A DNA stretch of 64,000 nucleotides, taken from the NCBI GenBank assembly GCA_932521025.1, contig OW051468.1, positions 3,100,064 through 3,164,063 on the forward strand. The letters run 5' to 3'. A program made the position numbers and the translations under genes. The DNA comes from Oscheius onirici. Taxonomy: Eukaryota; Nematoda; Chromadorea; Rhabditida; Rhabditidae. Shown here piece by piece: positions 24,003 to 34,671 of this stretch (the first letter of the stretch is position 1; each line of letters opens with the position of its first letter). The notes under the pieces were generated by a model, which did no database searches, was not told the origin of the DNA, and was given only the letters and a program-made list of their open reading frames with translations.

Positions 24003-27000
24003 ATGGAGAATCTTCCGACAGGCAACGACAACGATTGCGATGTGCTCGTAGAGGAGGATGCGGCTCAAACTTTTCAAAAGACGTTTGACAAATTAGTACA
24101 GGCCGGAATTGCTCGTCGAGTAAGTTGTCGTCTACCTCTTTTTCGTGAAAACGAACCTCATATTTACTGTTGCTGTTATAGTGATACATAGTGATCAGAT
24201 TGTCAAAACTGCTCATGTGACCCTAACCTATTCGAGTGAAAACCGTTTGACTTTTACAATTTGCAGGGCGAAAACACAGTTTCACTCTTCGGATCTTCGA
24301 AGGCTTCGGTCGTGACGGAAATTGAGGAAAATTCGACGAATAGCGTGGAAACGTCCGTCAACGAAGAAGAAAAACAGACCGAGCCCACACCGTCATCCGA
24401 AGTACAACCAACTGAAGTTGCGGCTGAAACGAATAAAGCTATGGATTCTACAGAAGACGAGCATCTTCCACAAAGCAACTCTGATGTGAGTTTTTCGTTC
24501 TGCGTTCTGCGTTCTGCGCTAGTGGGAGGCAAAGCCAAATCCACCCCGCGCGGGGTGCGATTTTTCATATTTTATGCAAATAATTATAGGCTCCAGCACA
24601 AAATACAACTCCAGCAACACGAGCCAGCCCTCTCGATGAGATCACCATAATGTTTGAGGTACTTCGTTGGTTATCCTCCAATTACGAACCAATGTTCAGG
24701 GTAAGCCATTGGAACGCAGCTACATGAAGAGAAGAAAGCGATTTTCGAATGGAACCCCTCTTCTTCTCATGAAAATCAAGCAGGAAATGGTGGATGCGGA
24801 CGAAATGCTGCAGGAAAAGCCAGCAAGTGCCACGAGAAGTCTGGCCAGTCACTTAAAGGCCAGAAAGCCTTACACACTACCCAGGAATGCTACGCTCAGA
24901 TTACAAGCTGGTCACGTTAGTCTTTTTCGTGTTTTGTCCGCAATGAAATAATTTCAGTCGCAGATTTCCGAAGATCTTGACCAAACCGACTCTGATATCA
25001 TATTCGAAGGCATTCGCTATTTCAATGGCTTGACTGTAAAGGTCAGTGATGTCTTTTTGTAATTTTCTAGTGACAGTCGAAGATAGGCACTTAAACACCC
25101 TGAATGTACCGTTTTTAGACTTTCGACCTGCGTTCCGTGAAGAGGGAGCCTGATTCCGATTCACTAATCGCCGAGTCACCTTCTGAACAAGTTCTCTATT
25201 CCGAATCTGATCACGAAATCATAGAAGTTCCTGTTCCCCTTTCTGAGGTTACCTTGGTTCGTGTCTTTTGTCATGGGCGATTCCGTGTGATACTAATTCC
25301 ATGCTTTCCGTCACGAACATGCCTCACATTGTACTGTTTTGTGTTTTCGACGTCCGAACTTAATCGACTTGCCCTCCTACGTGTATTATATCAATTTATT
25401 GCGGGACCCATTGAAATTCGTGACAGGAACCAGCGAATTGGTCTCGCATGGAATCCGACTTATGTCGGACGTTTCTTTTAGCCAATAATGTCGTTTTCTT
25501 TAGCCATATTGCCCTTCTATCGAAAGCGAAGACGCTTCTCCTTCGACTAGTCCGGAGCAGCGAGCTGCGCCGACCAGTTCCACGCCGAGGCGAGGAAGAA
25601 GAATCTCCGACTTCGTTCCCATTCCTTCCCCGGCTCCTGCCACCGAGCTGGAAGATATGCAGAAGACTGTGCGACTTTTGAAGAAGACACTACAGGAGGA
25701 GAAGAGTCTGAGAGAAGCGGCCGAGTCGGATCTGAACCAGAAGATCTTCATGATTTGCGAGCAGATGGAAAATTTTTTGGGAGCCGTACAGAAGGATCTC
25801 GACAACAACTCGCAGCTGAGAAAGATGGTCAATGAAGTAGGAGCAAAAATCAAGAGTCTTGACAAGGACGTGGTATTTTTCCCGCTGTATTGATAAACCT
25901 TTGAAATATTTAGAAGGAAATCAAGGAAACGCCTCGTCAGCTTCCTCGCAAGTCTCGTCTCATACACGATGATTCCATGGGCCTTTCCAAACAGAACGAG
26001 ACTGTTTTGATTCGGAATGTTTGTTATTGTCACAAGCTCCTTTTAAAAATGTTTTTTTTCAGGGAGCTTCCGTACGTCTTCCTCCGCAGAATGAAGCCGA
26101 CAAAAGTTCCCGTGGACTTCTTCGAGCGAATCCATCGGTTGCCGTCAAGAGAGTTCGAGGCAAATCCGAAGGCTCTACTTCTCACAATACGAAGAGATCG
26201 CGTCTCTCGTTGCCTGTGGAAGATCCCGCGAACATTTCTCTTTCGGTTAGGTTTGAGCTCTACCGATCGATCTTTGTTAAAAGTCTCTTTGACTCTTGTT
26301 CGGGAAAGTCTGCATACCAGAGATGTGCGAAAATATTTTTTCCGCGGTACGCGGAAAAAATTTTTGAACCCACGAAATTCCGCGGAAACTTTTTTTGCTG
26401 TTTCCGCACATCTCTGCTGCATACCGATAAAGCCGCTAAGAGTACTTTGGCTGGCATCTCCTATAGCTATTTCATACCCTAAAAACGTTTCTTTTCAGGG
26501 TGCTCCAGCCAGAAGTACTGCCAGAATCGCTGTCCTTGCTGAGGAAGAAGATGAACTTGTCGTCATCGACCAAGCTCCCATGGAAAAGCTAACGTTTGAA
26601 AAATTCAACATCAGCGACAAATGTGCCTTCTGCTGGGACAAGAATCATGAGTCTGATGCCTGCCCGTTAGTTTCTTCTTATTTTCTCAGTCAATAAATAA
26701 ACTTTAGCGAAGCGCCAACCATCGAAGATCGTCGCGCACGAGCCGCAGGTCTCATACTTTGCTTCCAGTGTCTAGGTTATCACCCTCGTTCAACATGTGA
26801 CGAAAAGTAAGAATCCTTTGTGTTTTTTATAGTCTGCGGAGAAAACTAGGATCTTGAGAGTGACCCAGATGTAACGCAGAATGCCTGCTAACATTGGATA
26901 CGCAGGCAAATTCCAATTGTTAGCTGAGTATCAAACATTTGTAGGCTATACGGGGTCTTGCAACGAACATTTCAAAAATTCATTTTTTGTCAGTAGCCTC

Positions 27001-27164
27001 TGAACAAACTATGTAAATGTCCATTTTGCAGATCCACTCCAGCTTGTACGTATTGTGGCAAATCTACCCACCACAAAGCCCTCTGTCCTTCTGCTGCGCA
27101 TCGTGTTCCGTGGTTTGGTTCACAGGAAACGTGTCCGATTGGATCGAGGAAAAATACAAACTGA
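24003..27164 (+). CDS. Coiled-coil protein with three Gag-like CCHC zinc knuckles
   Basis: Twelve exons, all in phase: 24003-24119, 24267-24485, 24590-24658, 24700-24915, 24958-25041, 25119-25247, 25504-25872, 25914-26018, 26063-26245, 26499-26665, 26708-26806, 27032-27164; 629 residues. The N-terminal half is acidic, Ser/Thr-rich and low in structure. A coiled coil (DMQKTVRLLKKTLQEEKSLR onward) lies near residue 300. The C-terminus has three knuckles: CAFCWDKNHESDAC, CFQCLGYHPRSTC and CTYCGKSTHHKALC, with an RRARAAGLIL linker between the first two. This triad and linker look like the Gag nucleocapsid part of BEL/Pao retrotransposons, but the gene is heavily spliced with no protease or polymerase next to it, so a host gene is inferred. 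The donor of exon 8 is weak (26019 chosen). Probable role: nucleic-acid binding. Confidence 0.8.
26318..26416. mobile_element. 99-bp hAT-type MITE in an intron
   Basis: Short palindromic element with terminal inverted repeat CAGAGATGTGCG and an inner inverted TTCCGCG repeat, flanked by CTGCATAC at 26310-26317 and 26417-26424. The 8-bp duplication fits the hAT consensus nTnnnnAn and the CAGAG start fits hAT termini. It sits in the intron between exons 9 and 10 of the zinc-knuckle gene and does not touch a splice site. Confidence 0.85.
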
Positions 27165-27799
27165 TTCCTATTTTGTTTTGTTGTTATTATTTAATTGTTG
27201 TGTCCCGTTATCTGGTGAAACAAGTATAAACTTTGTCTGCCCTCCTTCTCTTCTACAACGCCAGCTCTCAATCGCTGATTGGTAGGACCATCCTATTCCC
27301 GTTAAATTGTAAGAAATTTTATCAGAAACCCCTCGTTTGTTCTCAAAAGAAAATGCCCCCTTTAAACCTTTTCTGGGGGCCGCTAGAGGAAGCTGGTGAG
27401 AGTTTCGTCGTGCTCTAAATGCCTTCCGGATAGAGCCTTCCACGATCTGATAGGAATTCTTTACGAACTTTCTAGTGATTTGAGTCAATTGTACCCAATA
27501 AAACTGCTCCGCAAAAATTTGGACAAGACCGAGGGATAATCAATTTCCTCATCTTGTCACGAGTCCTACGGCGAACACAATTCGTTGGTCTGAAAAGCGT
27601 GCACCATTCAATACTGCTAGGCTTTCAAATTTCGTATTTTTCTCCTCCTCATTATCGATTGTTCCAATGCTCGTTTTCTTCAAGTTTCTGCTTTCCCGAA
27701 AGTCTTGAGATTTTACACCTTTTGGCTGAGCGACGTGACCATCTTCTTGTCGCCTTTTCGCTTGAATTGCAGTTGACAGCCACATCTCTCATACACAAC
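27165..27799. other. Intergenic region before the WW-domain gene
   Basis: 3' UTR of the zinc-knuckle gene and promoter of the WW gene, both on the plus strand (635 bp). A likely acceptor TTGCAG lies at about 27766-27771, 28 bp before the WW-gene ATG. No gene seen; ORFs here lack homology and start context. Confidence 0.5.
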
Positions 27800-30700
27800 A
27801 TGGCTGAAGAACAAGCTGAACCTCTGAAAGAGTTCGGACCATGGAGAGAGGTGAAAAGCTCTACAGGCCGGACATATTACTACAACCAGGAAAATGAGGT
27901 GAGTTCTTAGAAATCAAAACTTGACGAAAACGCAGATGTAAGAACCCTTTATCTTTCACAAAAGTTAACCATTTTGATGTCCGAGTTTAGCATTTTTAAA
28001 GAGGGTATCGAAAATTGCCGTTTTTACTTGTAGATGTTTTCTTCGGGAAATATAAAGAAGAACCGTGTCTAGACAAGTCAGTTTAGAATTGGTATAATAT
28101 TTGCTACGGTAACTCGATGAAGTTGATTGTTAAGCATAGGTCGATAGGGACAGTATGTGAGCGACCCATTGAATAAGAAAAAGGTTAGAGAACGGATATA
28201 TAAAATCATACGGACAGGTTTATCTAAAACGGGATAAGGGGAACATTCAAGGCAGACAAATTATGAAAAGTTTCTTCAGGTATCACAATGGGACAAGCCA
28301 GAAGAATGGCGACAACATGAGCAAAATCTCGAAACGAAAAGACTAGCGGCTTTGGAAGCTGAACGCCAGCGACAGCAACCTCATCCGATTCCTCCGCCAC
28401 AACCACCACCTCCTCCTTTCCCGATGGCTTTTTATAACATGCCGCCCGGTGCAGCGCAGTCTTTTCCATTTACACGTTAGTCGACTTATAATAGTGAACA
28501 AGTAACTTATTTAGCTAATGCTATGCAGCCGCCTTACAATATGTCTCACTATCCTCCAATGGCGCCGCCGGTTCTTCCACCGCCAAGACTTATGCAACCA
28601 ACGCAGGGACAGAGACCGGCTCCGTAAGTTGTTGTGAACTTGCGTTTTGAATTTCAAGTGGAACAGATGTACAGTTAGTCTTCTCGTTGAACTGAGCATA
28701 CCCTGATGACAATACAGTACAAAGTCAAAAACCGCGGTAGACATTTGATGTGATCTCCATAGACTATACTACCACCGCTCCTTTTCACTATAATCGTCCA
28801 ATTCAGCCCGAACTTTGAAATTTAGTGGAATTGTCCTTGTTATGAAGAGTTCGCACAGTTGTCGAGTATCTGCAACAGAAAATCTTCTGACAGTGAGATC
28901 TCGCATCGGACGGTCTTTATGTTGAAAAGAATACTATCAAAGACTTCAATACGGGAGCAGAATAGAAGTAGAGATATCACAATTAGTCTAAGAGATGTAG
29001 CATGTTCATACAGAGGTGCCTCAACAGTCCTATAATATATACCCGTTCTGGGACTGTTTGTCGCTAGTACTGTCCACGGTTTCGGTGAAAATAAACAGAC
29101 TGAAAGAACTGGGCAGGCCGCTAGCTTTCTGTTGTTTTTGTAGTCTCTTTCAGAGAGCCAATAGCAAAGCTGTTTTGTCAAAAAGAACTAGAAGTCAGAA
29201 ATGCGGGCCTTTTATTTGGTATGCTTCCAGACGCTCGCACCAACCATCGCCGGTGAGAGGACAAAAAGTTCCTCTTCTATCTACTCCTCCTCCTCCTCCG
29301 ATAGGGTCGAAACCAGGCATTTTAGGAAGTGGGGAGAGACAAGGGTAAGCTCTTCTTAGTACTCACTCCCGTAGCTTCTGTCCATGTACCCAAACTAACT
29401 CAAACACCCCGTTTCTGTCCTTTTATTACCCTCTGTTTCAGATACCAGCAGCACATGAGCCAACGGCCACCTCCGCCTCTGATCGGAACTCCTACAGTTC
29501 CTCCGCCGGTCACACCGTTCCGTCCCGTGCCGGCTAACACGCCTAATCGTTACGATAGGGTATTTTGTAGCTGTTGTTAAAAATGGGCAACTTTTCAGCC
29601 AGAAGCCACTCAGAAACCTCATCCATACGGAATTCCTCAAACACTTCCTCATCATGCAGCTGTGAGTTTTCTGATCTGATTTGATTTTGAGGTCTCTTTT
29701 TCGTTTTATACGTCCAGTGCCATGTATACTATACTTGAGCGTCGAGTCAAAAATCTCGACTCGATTCCGACTCAAGTCCGACTCGTGGACCATATCGAGT
29801 CGAGTCCGGATTCGAATCCGAGTCGAGTCGAGTCGGACTCGAGTCCGAGTCGAGTCAGACTAAGAATCGAGTCGAGCCGCCCAAGTATAATGTATACCCT
29901 TCCCAAAATGATGTAGGCCTGTCTGAAAATTCTCATAATCGTTCTACGAAACCTCACCATTTGACACTCTTTGTGGGCTTCAGACTTCAGACTTTCTGAG
30001 ACTTTCGATGTCTTATAAAGTTGAAGAGCTGGCTGAAATCGCAATTTTTCTAGCACATGTCACGAAGAACTCCAAAAGAGACTAGTGGCATGGATCTTTT
30101 GAGACGGGTCGAGTGAATCAATTCACCACGGAAAAAAATGAAAGAGATTCAGACTCTCATATCAAGCTCATTTCTCCTTTTCAGCCTCATCCATATCGTC
30201 GTGATGACCGTCGGTCACAGGACCAGTTGTCGTTCCAGGACACACCAAAGAAACGAGAGGGGGAGCCACTTCCCGGAGAAGGGGAACTGAAACGACCTGT
30301 AAGTTTTATAAGCACGGAATGAAAAATCTTTTACAGCCACTACCACCACAAGAACCAGTAGTGGAAGAACGAGAAGAAAGTGTGGAAGTACAGATGGAAG
30401 ACGTTGAGCCACAGCAGCCGGTAGAGGAAGAACCGTACCAAGTTCATCTCACTGCCGAGGCAAGGGAAGATGCCGCGATCTGTAGCAAAGAACTAAATCT
30501 GGCTCCAGAGGTACCGGATCGAGCTGTAAGTGTACTCAATTACTGGTTCGAAAACCTCTGATTTAGACAGACCAGAGGCTACAATTCTACGGGAATCTCA
30601 ACAAGCGCGCCACTGCTGTGAGTCACGAAGAGTTAGAATGTGCAAAGGTATTGTTTTAGATTGCGAAGAGCGTACAGAACAAAACGATGGAAGATATCAC

Positions 30701-31460
30701 AAGAAATCGTCTGGAATTGTCAGATAAGAGACAGAAAGGCATGAGGGTATGTTTTGGATGGGTTTCATCTATTCTTGTAATTCTCAACATACCCATCTTT
30801 CAATTGTCCGTCCCGGTCAACCGGCTCGGATATTCTCGACCCCTGATTCAAATACTGATCAGTATCTGCTCCAGGGGCGGTCACCCAATAGCATAACAAC
30901 AGTAGCCGCGCTTTCAAACTGTCATTGGATGTCTGACCATGATTTTTATCTTATTGTTAGTCCGCTTTTGGAAACGAACATGGCCAAAGAGCCCTAAGAG
31001 TTCCCTTTTCGGTCCCACTATCATTCTTGTTAATCAGAATATAAATTTCATTATTTTTCAGGACCGCCGAGAGGCTGTCGAAAAGAAGCCTGTTCAATGT
31101 TACGTCTTCCAGAGACCGGAAGAACGAGCTGAATGGATAATTCAGCGAGCGACAGAAAGAAATCAACGAATGGAGTCGAACAATGCCAGATGGGCTGAGC
31201 AGAAGGCTCGACGTGAAGCACTCTTGGCTAGTTTCAATAACCTCCATGTTGACAAGGATACCCAACTGGAAGAAGACAATAAGAAGGCAAGGGAAGAGGC
31301 GGCGGAGAGGCTGTCATTGAACGAACAGGACAAGATCAAGATCTTTACGGAAATGGCTGCGGAGGCTGAAGAAGTGGCGCGAGAGGAGCACAAGAAAGGA
31401 GAGACGGCAGCAAGAAGAGCTCGTCGATCAGCCGGTGGCGGAGAAAAGGAAAAAGACTAA
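27800..31460 (+). CDS. WW-domain, proline-rich, coiled-coil protein
   Basis: Eleven exons in phase: 27800-27898, 28280-28475, 28515-28623, 29231-29344, 29442-29559, 29599-29661, 30185-30298, 30337-30525, 30567-30617, 30660-30746, 31062-31460; 512 residues. A WW domain spans residues 13-45 (GPWREVKSSTGRTYYYNQ then EVSQWDKPEEW), with both Trp and the YYYN core; the second half EVSQWDKPEEW resembles the WAC adaptor. A long Pro-rich region with PPPPP runs follows, then a Glu/Arg-rich helical C-terminus (PEERAEWIIQRATERNQR to RRARRSAGGGEKEKD) likely to form a coiled coil. WW domains bind Pro-rich ligands, often linked to Pol II CTD or splicing proteins, so a nuclear adaptor is likely (inference). 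Orthology to WAC is not shown. The 42-bp intron at 30618-30659 avoids an in-frame TAG. Confidence 0.85.
29722..29897. repeat. CGAGT-repeat element with terminal inverted repeats, in an intron
   Basis: About 175 bp made of GAGTCGAGTCGGA-like runs that are strongly self-complementary, bounded by GTATACTATACTTGAGCG on the left and the complement-like CGCCCAAGTATAATGTATAC on the right. It lies in the 523-bp intron 29662-30184 of the WW gene. Looks like a MITE whose inside is a simple CGAGT repeat. Confidence 0.7.
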
Positions 31461-32114
31461 TTTCTTGTTGTTTTCCGGAGCAGATCACACGGGTATAGGC
31501 AGAAATAATTTTTATCAAAGTAAAGTTTCTTTTTGCTCAAGGTATACACGATTTGCTAGTGAAGTCCCACTTCCTTATGAACTCTGACAAAATGTCTCAT
31601 TCATTTGGTGAAAAGGAGTTTAGATAAAACATACAAAGCCAAAAACAGCCGAAGTTATGGAAATTCAAGCGTCATCTGACGTCTTTTTCAACTCTTTACT
31701 GATACGAGTAAATTCACAATTTCTGTAGTTCGGTTGAGTCATAAGTCAGAAGAAGACAACAGAAAGCTTTAGGATCAAAGGGAAGATCAGGTCAAGTGAA
31801 TGGGACAAACAGTCAAATGGGGTTAGAGGCATAAGGCTTTTGAGAAAGGGTAGAAAGTCCTCCAGGGTTCGAATACCTATGTAAATCTCAAAGTCAAATA
31901 CTGATTTTAAACCAACAAGAGTAAAGAAAAGTCATTCCTTTATTGAGAGCTAGCATTCGCTGTCACTGAGCTCAGTGAATTCCTCGTTCTTTCTTCAGGA
32001 CTTTTAACCGAACAAGAAACTTCCGCACATTATGCTTGAAGCTTCATTGAATATCAGACTCTGATTTCAAAATTTTTATTGAAAAACGTAATGTTACAGA
32101 CGTTTTCTTTGACC
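31461..32114. other. Convergent intergenic region with a duplicated gene tail
   Basis: Between the WW gene (+) and the unknown family gene (-). Holds a decayed copy of the 3' end of the secreted-protein gene at 33.8 kb (listed separately) and otherwise AT-rich UTR-like sequence. Confidence 0.5.
31911..32040 (-). pseudogene. Decayed copy of the 3' end of the 33.8-kb secreted-protein gene
   Basis: ACCAACAAGAGTAAAGAAAA and the following CATTCCTTTATT match 33798-33833 almost exactly, and the next bases encode on the minus strand a C-terminus like SDSEC before a stop, as in the gene at 33837-34238 (SDSDSEC). Similarity fades beyond about 32040. No signal peptide or start is left, so it is a partial duplicate. 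Confidence 0.55.
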
Positions 32115-33183
32115 CTAGTCATAGACAGTGAGAAGGTCATAGAGTGCTTCAGAAACAAAAGGTTCGCCTATGCACTCGACAGAGTTCCAGAGTCTTTCAG
32201 TTCTCAAATTTATATTCTCCCGGAAATTAACCTCTTGACGCTTCTAAAGTTTAAATGTAAACGGTTTTGTACAGAAACTCACAATCCGTTCGATCAGATT
32301 GAAATCCTCTGCGTCTGGCAAGTTCGTGTAGCTAACATATGTACCCTTCGACATCCAACGCTTCCAACTGAGTTTTTGTTCCGATCCGAGTTCTATGCGT
32401 GGATTTATGAAGGGATACTTCATTTTGTTCAACACATCTGCATGCATCTGACCATCCCAGCAGCCATTCTCCGAGGCGAAAATGAACGGAAGGATGGAAG
32501 TGGGATCGTGAATAAGGACGAAGTGATCGATGGATTGTAGATGTCTTTGGAAGTTTAGACCCTTTCCAGTCTGCAATTTACTCACATATTTTCAGTTAAC
32601 CTAGTTTTTCGATCTTTGGTTTGGACAAAAACTTACCTCAGCCCATAGGGCGCCACCCCTGATTCTAACGCTGAATGTGGCTATGTTCCTATTTAGTAGT
32701 TCCTTCAGAAACTTGGAGAGTCGAAACGAGCGGGAGAAGGCACGCGAATGCATCTGCACTGTGCTTATCACAATGGGGAGGTCTCTATTGTCCCCCCGCA
32801 CCGAAAATCTACGGGGGGGGGACAAAAGAGTACCAGCCTATCACAATAGCTAAATAATGAGTAAACCTTCGAAAGAATTGCTAAGAGATCTGTTTTTGAG
32901 AGATTTTGCAGAAAAACTGGCTCCGGCAGATTGAGGGAGAAACTGTCCCGTTTTTGCAGAACCCTTAAAAACTGGCTTTCCACTTTCGTGTCAGGTGCGG
33001 ATTGGATTTTTTCACAAGAGTCAACGAGACGGTTCCGTCTTTGTTTGAACTCTTCACCGCTTAGCTGGAAAACAAAGTTTGACTTGTCTAAAGAAAACTA
33101 CTAACCTTGAAAACGTGGACATCACTGTCTCGGAGAAAATCTTCGGGTAAACTAGCGGCGAGCTCTGGTGTCATATCTGTCAT
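32115..33183 (-). CDS. Unknown nematode family protein (intact paralogue)
   Basis: I do not recognise the family. Five exons in phase: 33106-33183, 32867-33064, 32637-32753, 32283-32570, 32115-32243; 269 residues. Visible blocks: ASLPEDFLRDSDVHVFK, LSGEEFKQRRNRLVDSC, LQKRDSFSLNLPEPVFLQN, MHSRAFSRSFRLSKFLKELL, NRNIATFSVRIRGG, and GEPFVSEALYDLLTVYD at the end. No signal peptide, membrane segment or known catalytic motif seen. A second, broken copy is at 57395-58977, with the same intron positions and phases. Intron 2 here is 113 bp against 38 bp in the other copy because of a 64-bp hairpin insertion. Could be a fast-evolving F-box-like or adaptor protein, but nothing shows that. Confidence 0.7.
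32775..32838. mobile_element. 64-bp hairpin insertion in an intron
   Basis: G/C-run hairpin (TTGTCCCCCCG ... CGGGGGGGGGACAA, 32788-32825) lying between direct repeats TATCACAAT (32766-32774 and 32839-32847). The same intron in the paralogue at 57.7 kb lacks it; removing the insert and one repeat leaves 40 bp against 38 bp there. Confidence 0.6.
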
Positions 33184-33836
33184 GAATATTGGTTTGGACT
33201 CTAAACATAAGAGCCAACTCGCATTTAACCTGGAAAAACCTGGTTAAATGGATGCTGCGTGAGCTGCCATAGGCTGCTTGTCTTCAAATAAACTATCATC
33301 TTTATCTCTATCAGTTTCAGATAAGCGCCTGCAGTAATTTTTTCGGTACCAGTTATTGGCCCTTTCCTTTTCCTTCTTTTGATCTGCCTCTAATGAGAGA
33401 AAGACGGGACATGATGAAGCGGGCTCGAAGGACGTGTTACCAAACTACGTGAAATTTTGCTGCCATATTGCCATTTGTCACATGATGAAGCACAATAAGG
33501 CCCCTTCTAAGCCTCTGAAGGTCAGCGTTCCTAGAAAGGTCATGATTATCTGATAGGGAATAATCTGAAGACAATTTCGATCTGGTATGTCGCGACGCGA
33601 ACCTTCTTATTGTTTCTTTGCATGTAACAATGAAATCAATAAGCGATTTCCAGACAGGAGTCCATAAACAGAAAAGAGGTTCACGAACAACTCTTTGTCG
33701 GAGCCAACGTCGTCCTCTTTAGGTGTCTCTTCAAAAGAATAGAGAACTATACACAGCTTTGTCCAACTACAAGATTGTCCCCACAGGGACCAATTAGACC
33801 AACAAGAGTAAAGAAAAGTCATTCCTTTATTGCGTA
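33184..33836. other. Intergenic region, no gene seen
   Basis: About 650 bp between two minus-strand genes. Contains the promoter of the unknown family gene and the 3' UTR of the secreted-protein gene, with an AATAAA on the minus strand at about 33827 (TTTATT). No repeat or coding exon recognised. Confidence 0.45.
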
Positions 33837-34238
33837 CTAGCACTCGCTGTCGCTGTCACTGGGCTCGGTGCGTTCGGAGATGGTGTCGAGTCTCTTTTTC
33901 AAGAACAGTTCCGCGGTCTGTCTCCTCGGAGCCGGAAGAGGGTCCTCGTCTTCTTCTTCGGTAGCCACAGGAGCCAGCTGCCAACAGATGAGGAACAGAG
34001 TCAGTTGAGTGAGAATCTCGTGCCAGACCTTCCGACTTCCGGAGAGATCCTTCTGACTCTCAGACTCATTGGACTTTGGGAGAAAGTCGAGCGTCTTCCA
34101 GACCGTCAGAGCCGTCTCCTTCTTCGGAATCGCTGGTCGAGTCGAGTAGTTTCCGGCGATGAAGACGTGTCCTGAGTCGGCAGTCAGTTCCATGATAGCT
34201 CCGCCAGAGACGAGAGTCAGTAGCAGCAGGACGAGCAT
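33837..34238 (-). CDS. Small secreted or membrane protein, unknown
   Basis: Single-exon gene of 133 residues; I do not recognise it. The N-terminus MLVLLLLTLVSGGAIM is a signal peptide or signal anchor. A second hydrophobic patch (EILTQLTLFLICWQLAPV, about residues 75-92) could be a membrane segment, followed by an acidic EEEDEDPLP and a C-terminus ending EPSDSDSEC. GC-rich, biased codons like the kinase genes next to it. Part of its 3' end is duplicated at about 31.9-32.0 kb. An N-glycosylation site N-Y-S is present in GNYSTRP. Confidence 0.65.
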   Translation of the reverse strand: MLVLLLLTLVSGGAIMELTADSGHVFIAGNYSTRPAIPKKETALTVWKTLDFLPKSNESESQKDLSGSRKVWHEILTQLTLFLICWQLAPVATEEEDEDPLPAPRRQTAELFLKKRLDTISERTEPSDSDSEC

Positions 34239-34671
34239 CTCGGCAGCTTCAAAATAGTTTCCACTTCAGAGTTTTTTATTGAACTTCGAAACAATTAAAG
34301 TTGTGGAAACTTTTGTAAAACGTTCAAATTCTGGAAGAAATAAATTGAAGACAAAATCTCAAACAAAGGTACAAGTAAAAGGTAAGGCCAGATAAATGGT
34401 ATCGATGTAGATGCGAAGCGAGAACCCAAATAGGAACTAGGAGTTACTGGAAAGAGCATTGGGACAAGGCCGGGAGAGTCAGATGGATGCAATGAAGTGA
34501 AGGAGCCACGAATTGATTCCTTGTACTGTTTTGAACTTTTCTGAACAGAATAGTTCTGTAGGTTCAGGACTCAAAGAAGTATCTGTCCCAGGAACTACCA
34601 GCTCTCCCAACAGAACAAGAAACAGGTGGGATGACAATGCAAGTCGTTCTTCATTGATCAGTACAGTCGAG
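34239..34671. other. Intergenic region, no gene seen
   Basis: 433 bp between minus-strand genes: promoter of the secreted-protein gene and 3' UTR of the TSSK-like kinase. No other feature recognised. Confidence 0.45.

Noticed and set aside
26030-26422. Minus-strand frame in the zinc-knuckle gene (130 codons)
   Set aside because: Antisense to exon 9 and running through the hAT MITE; no homology.
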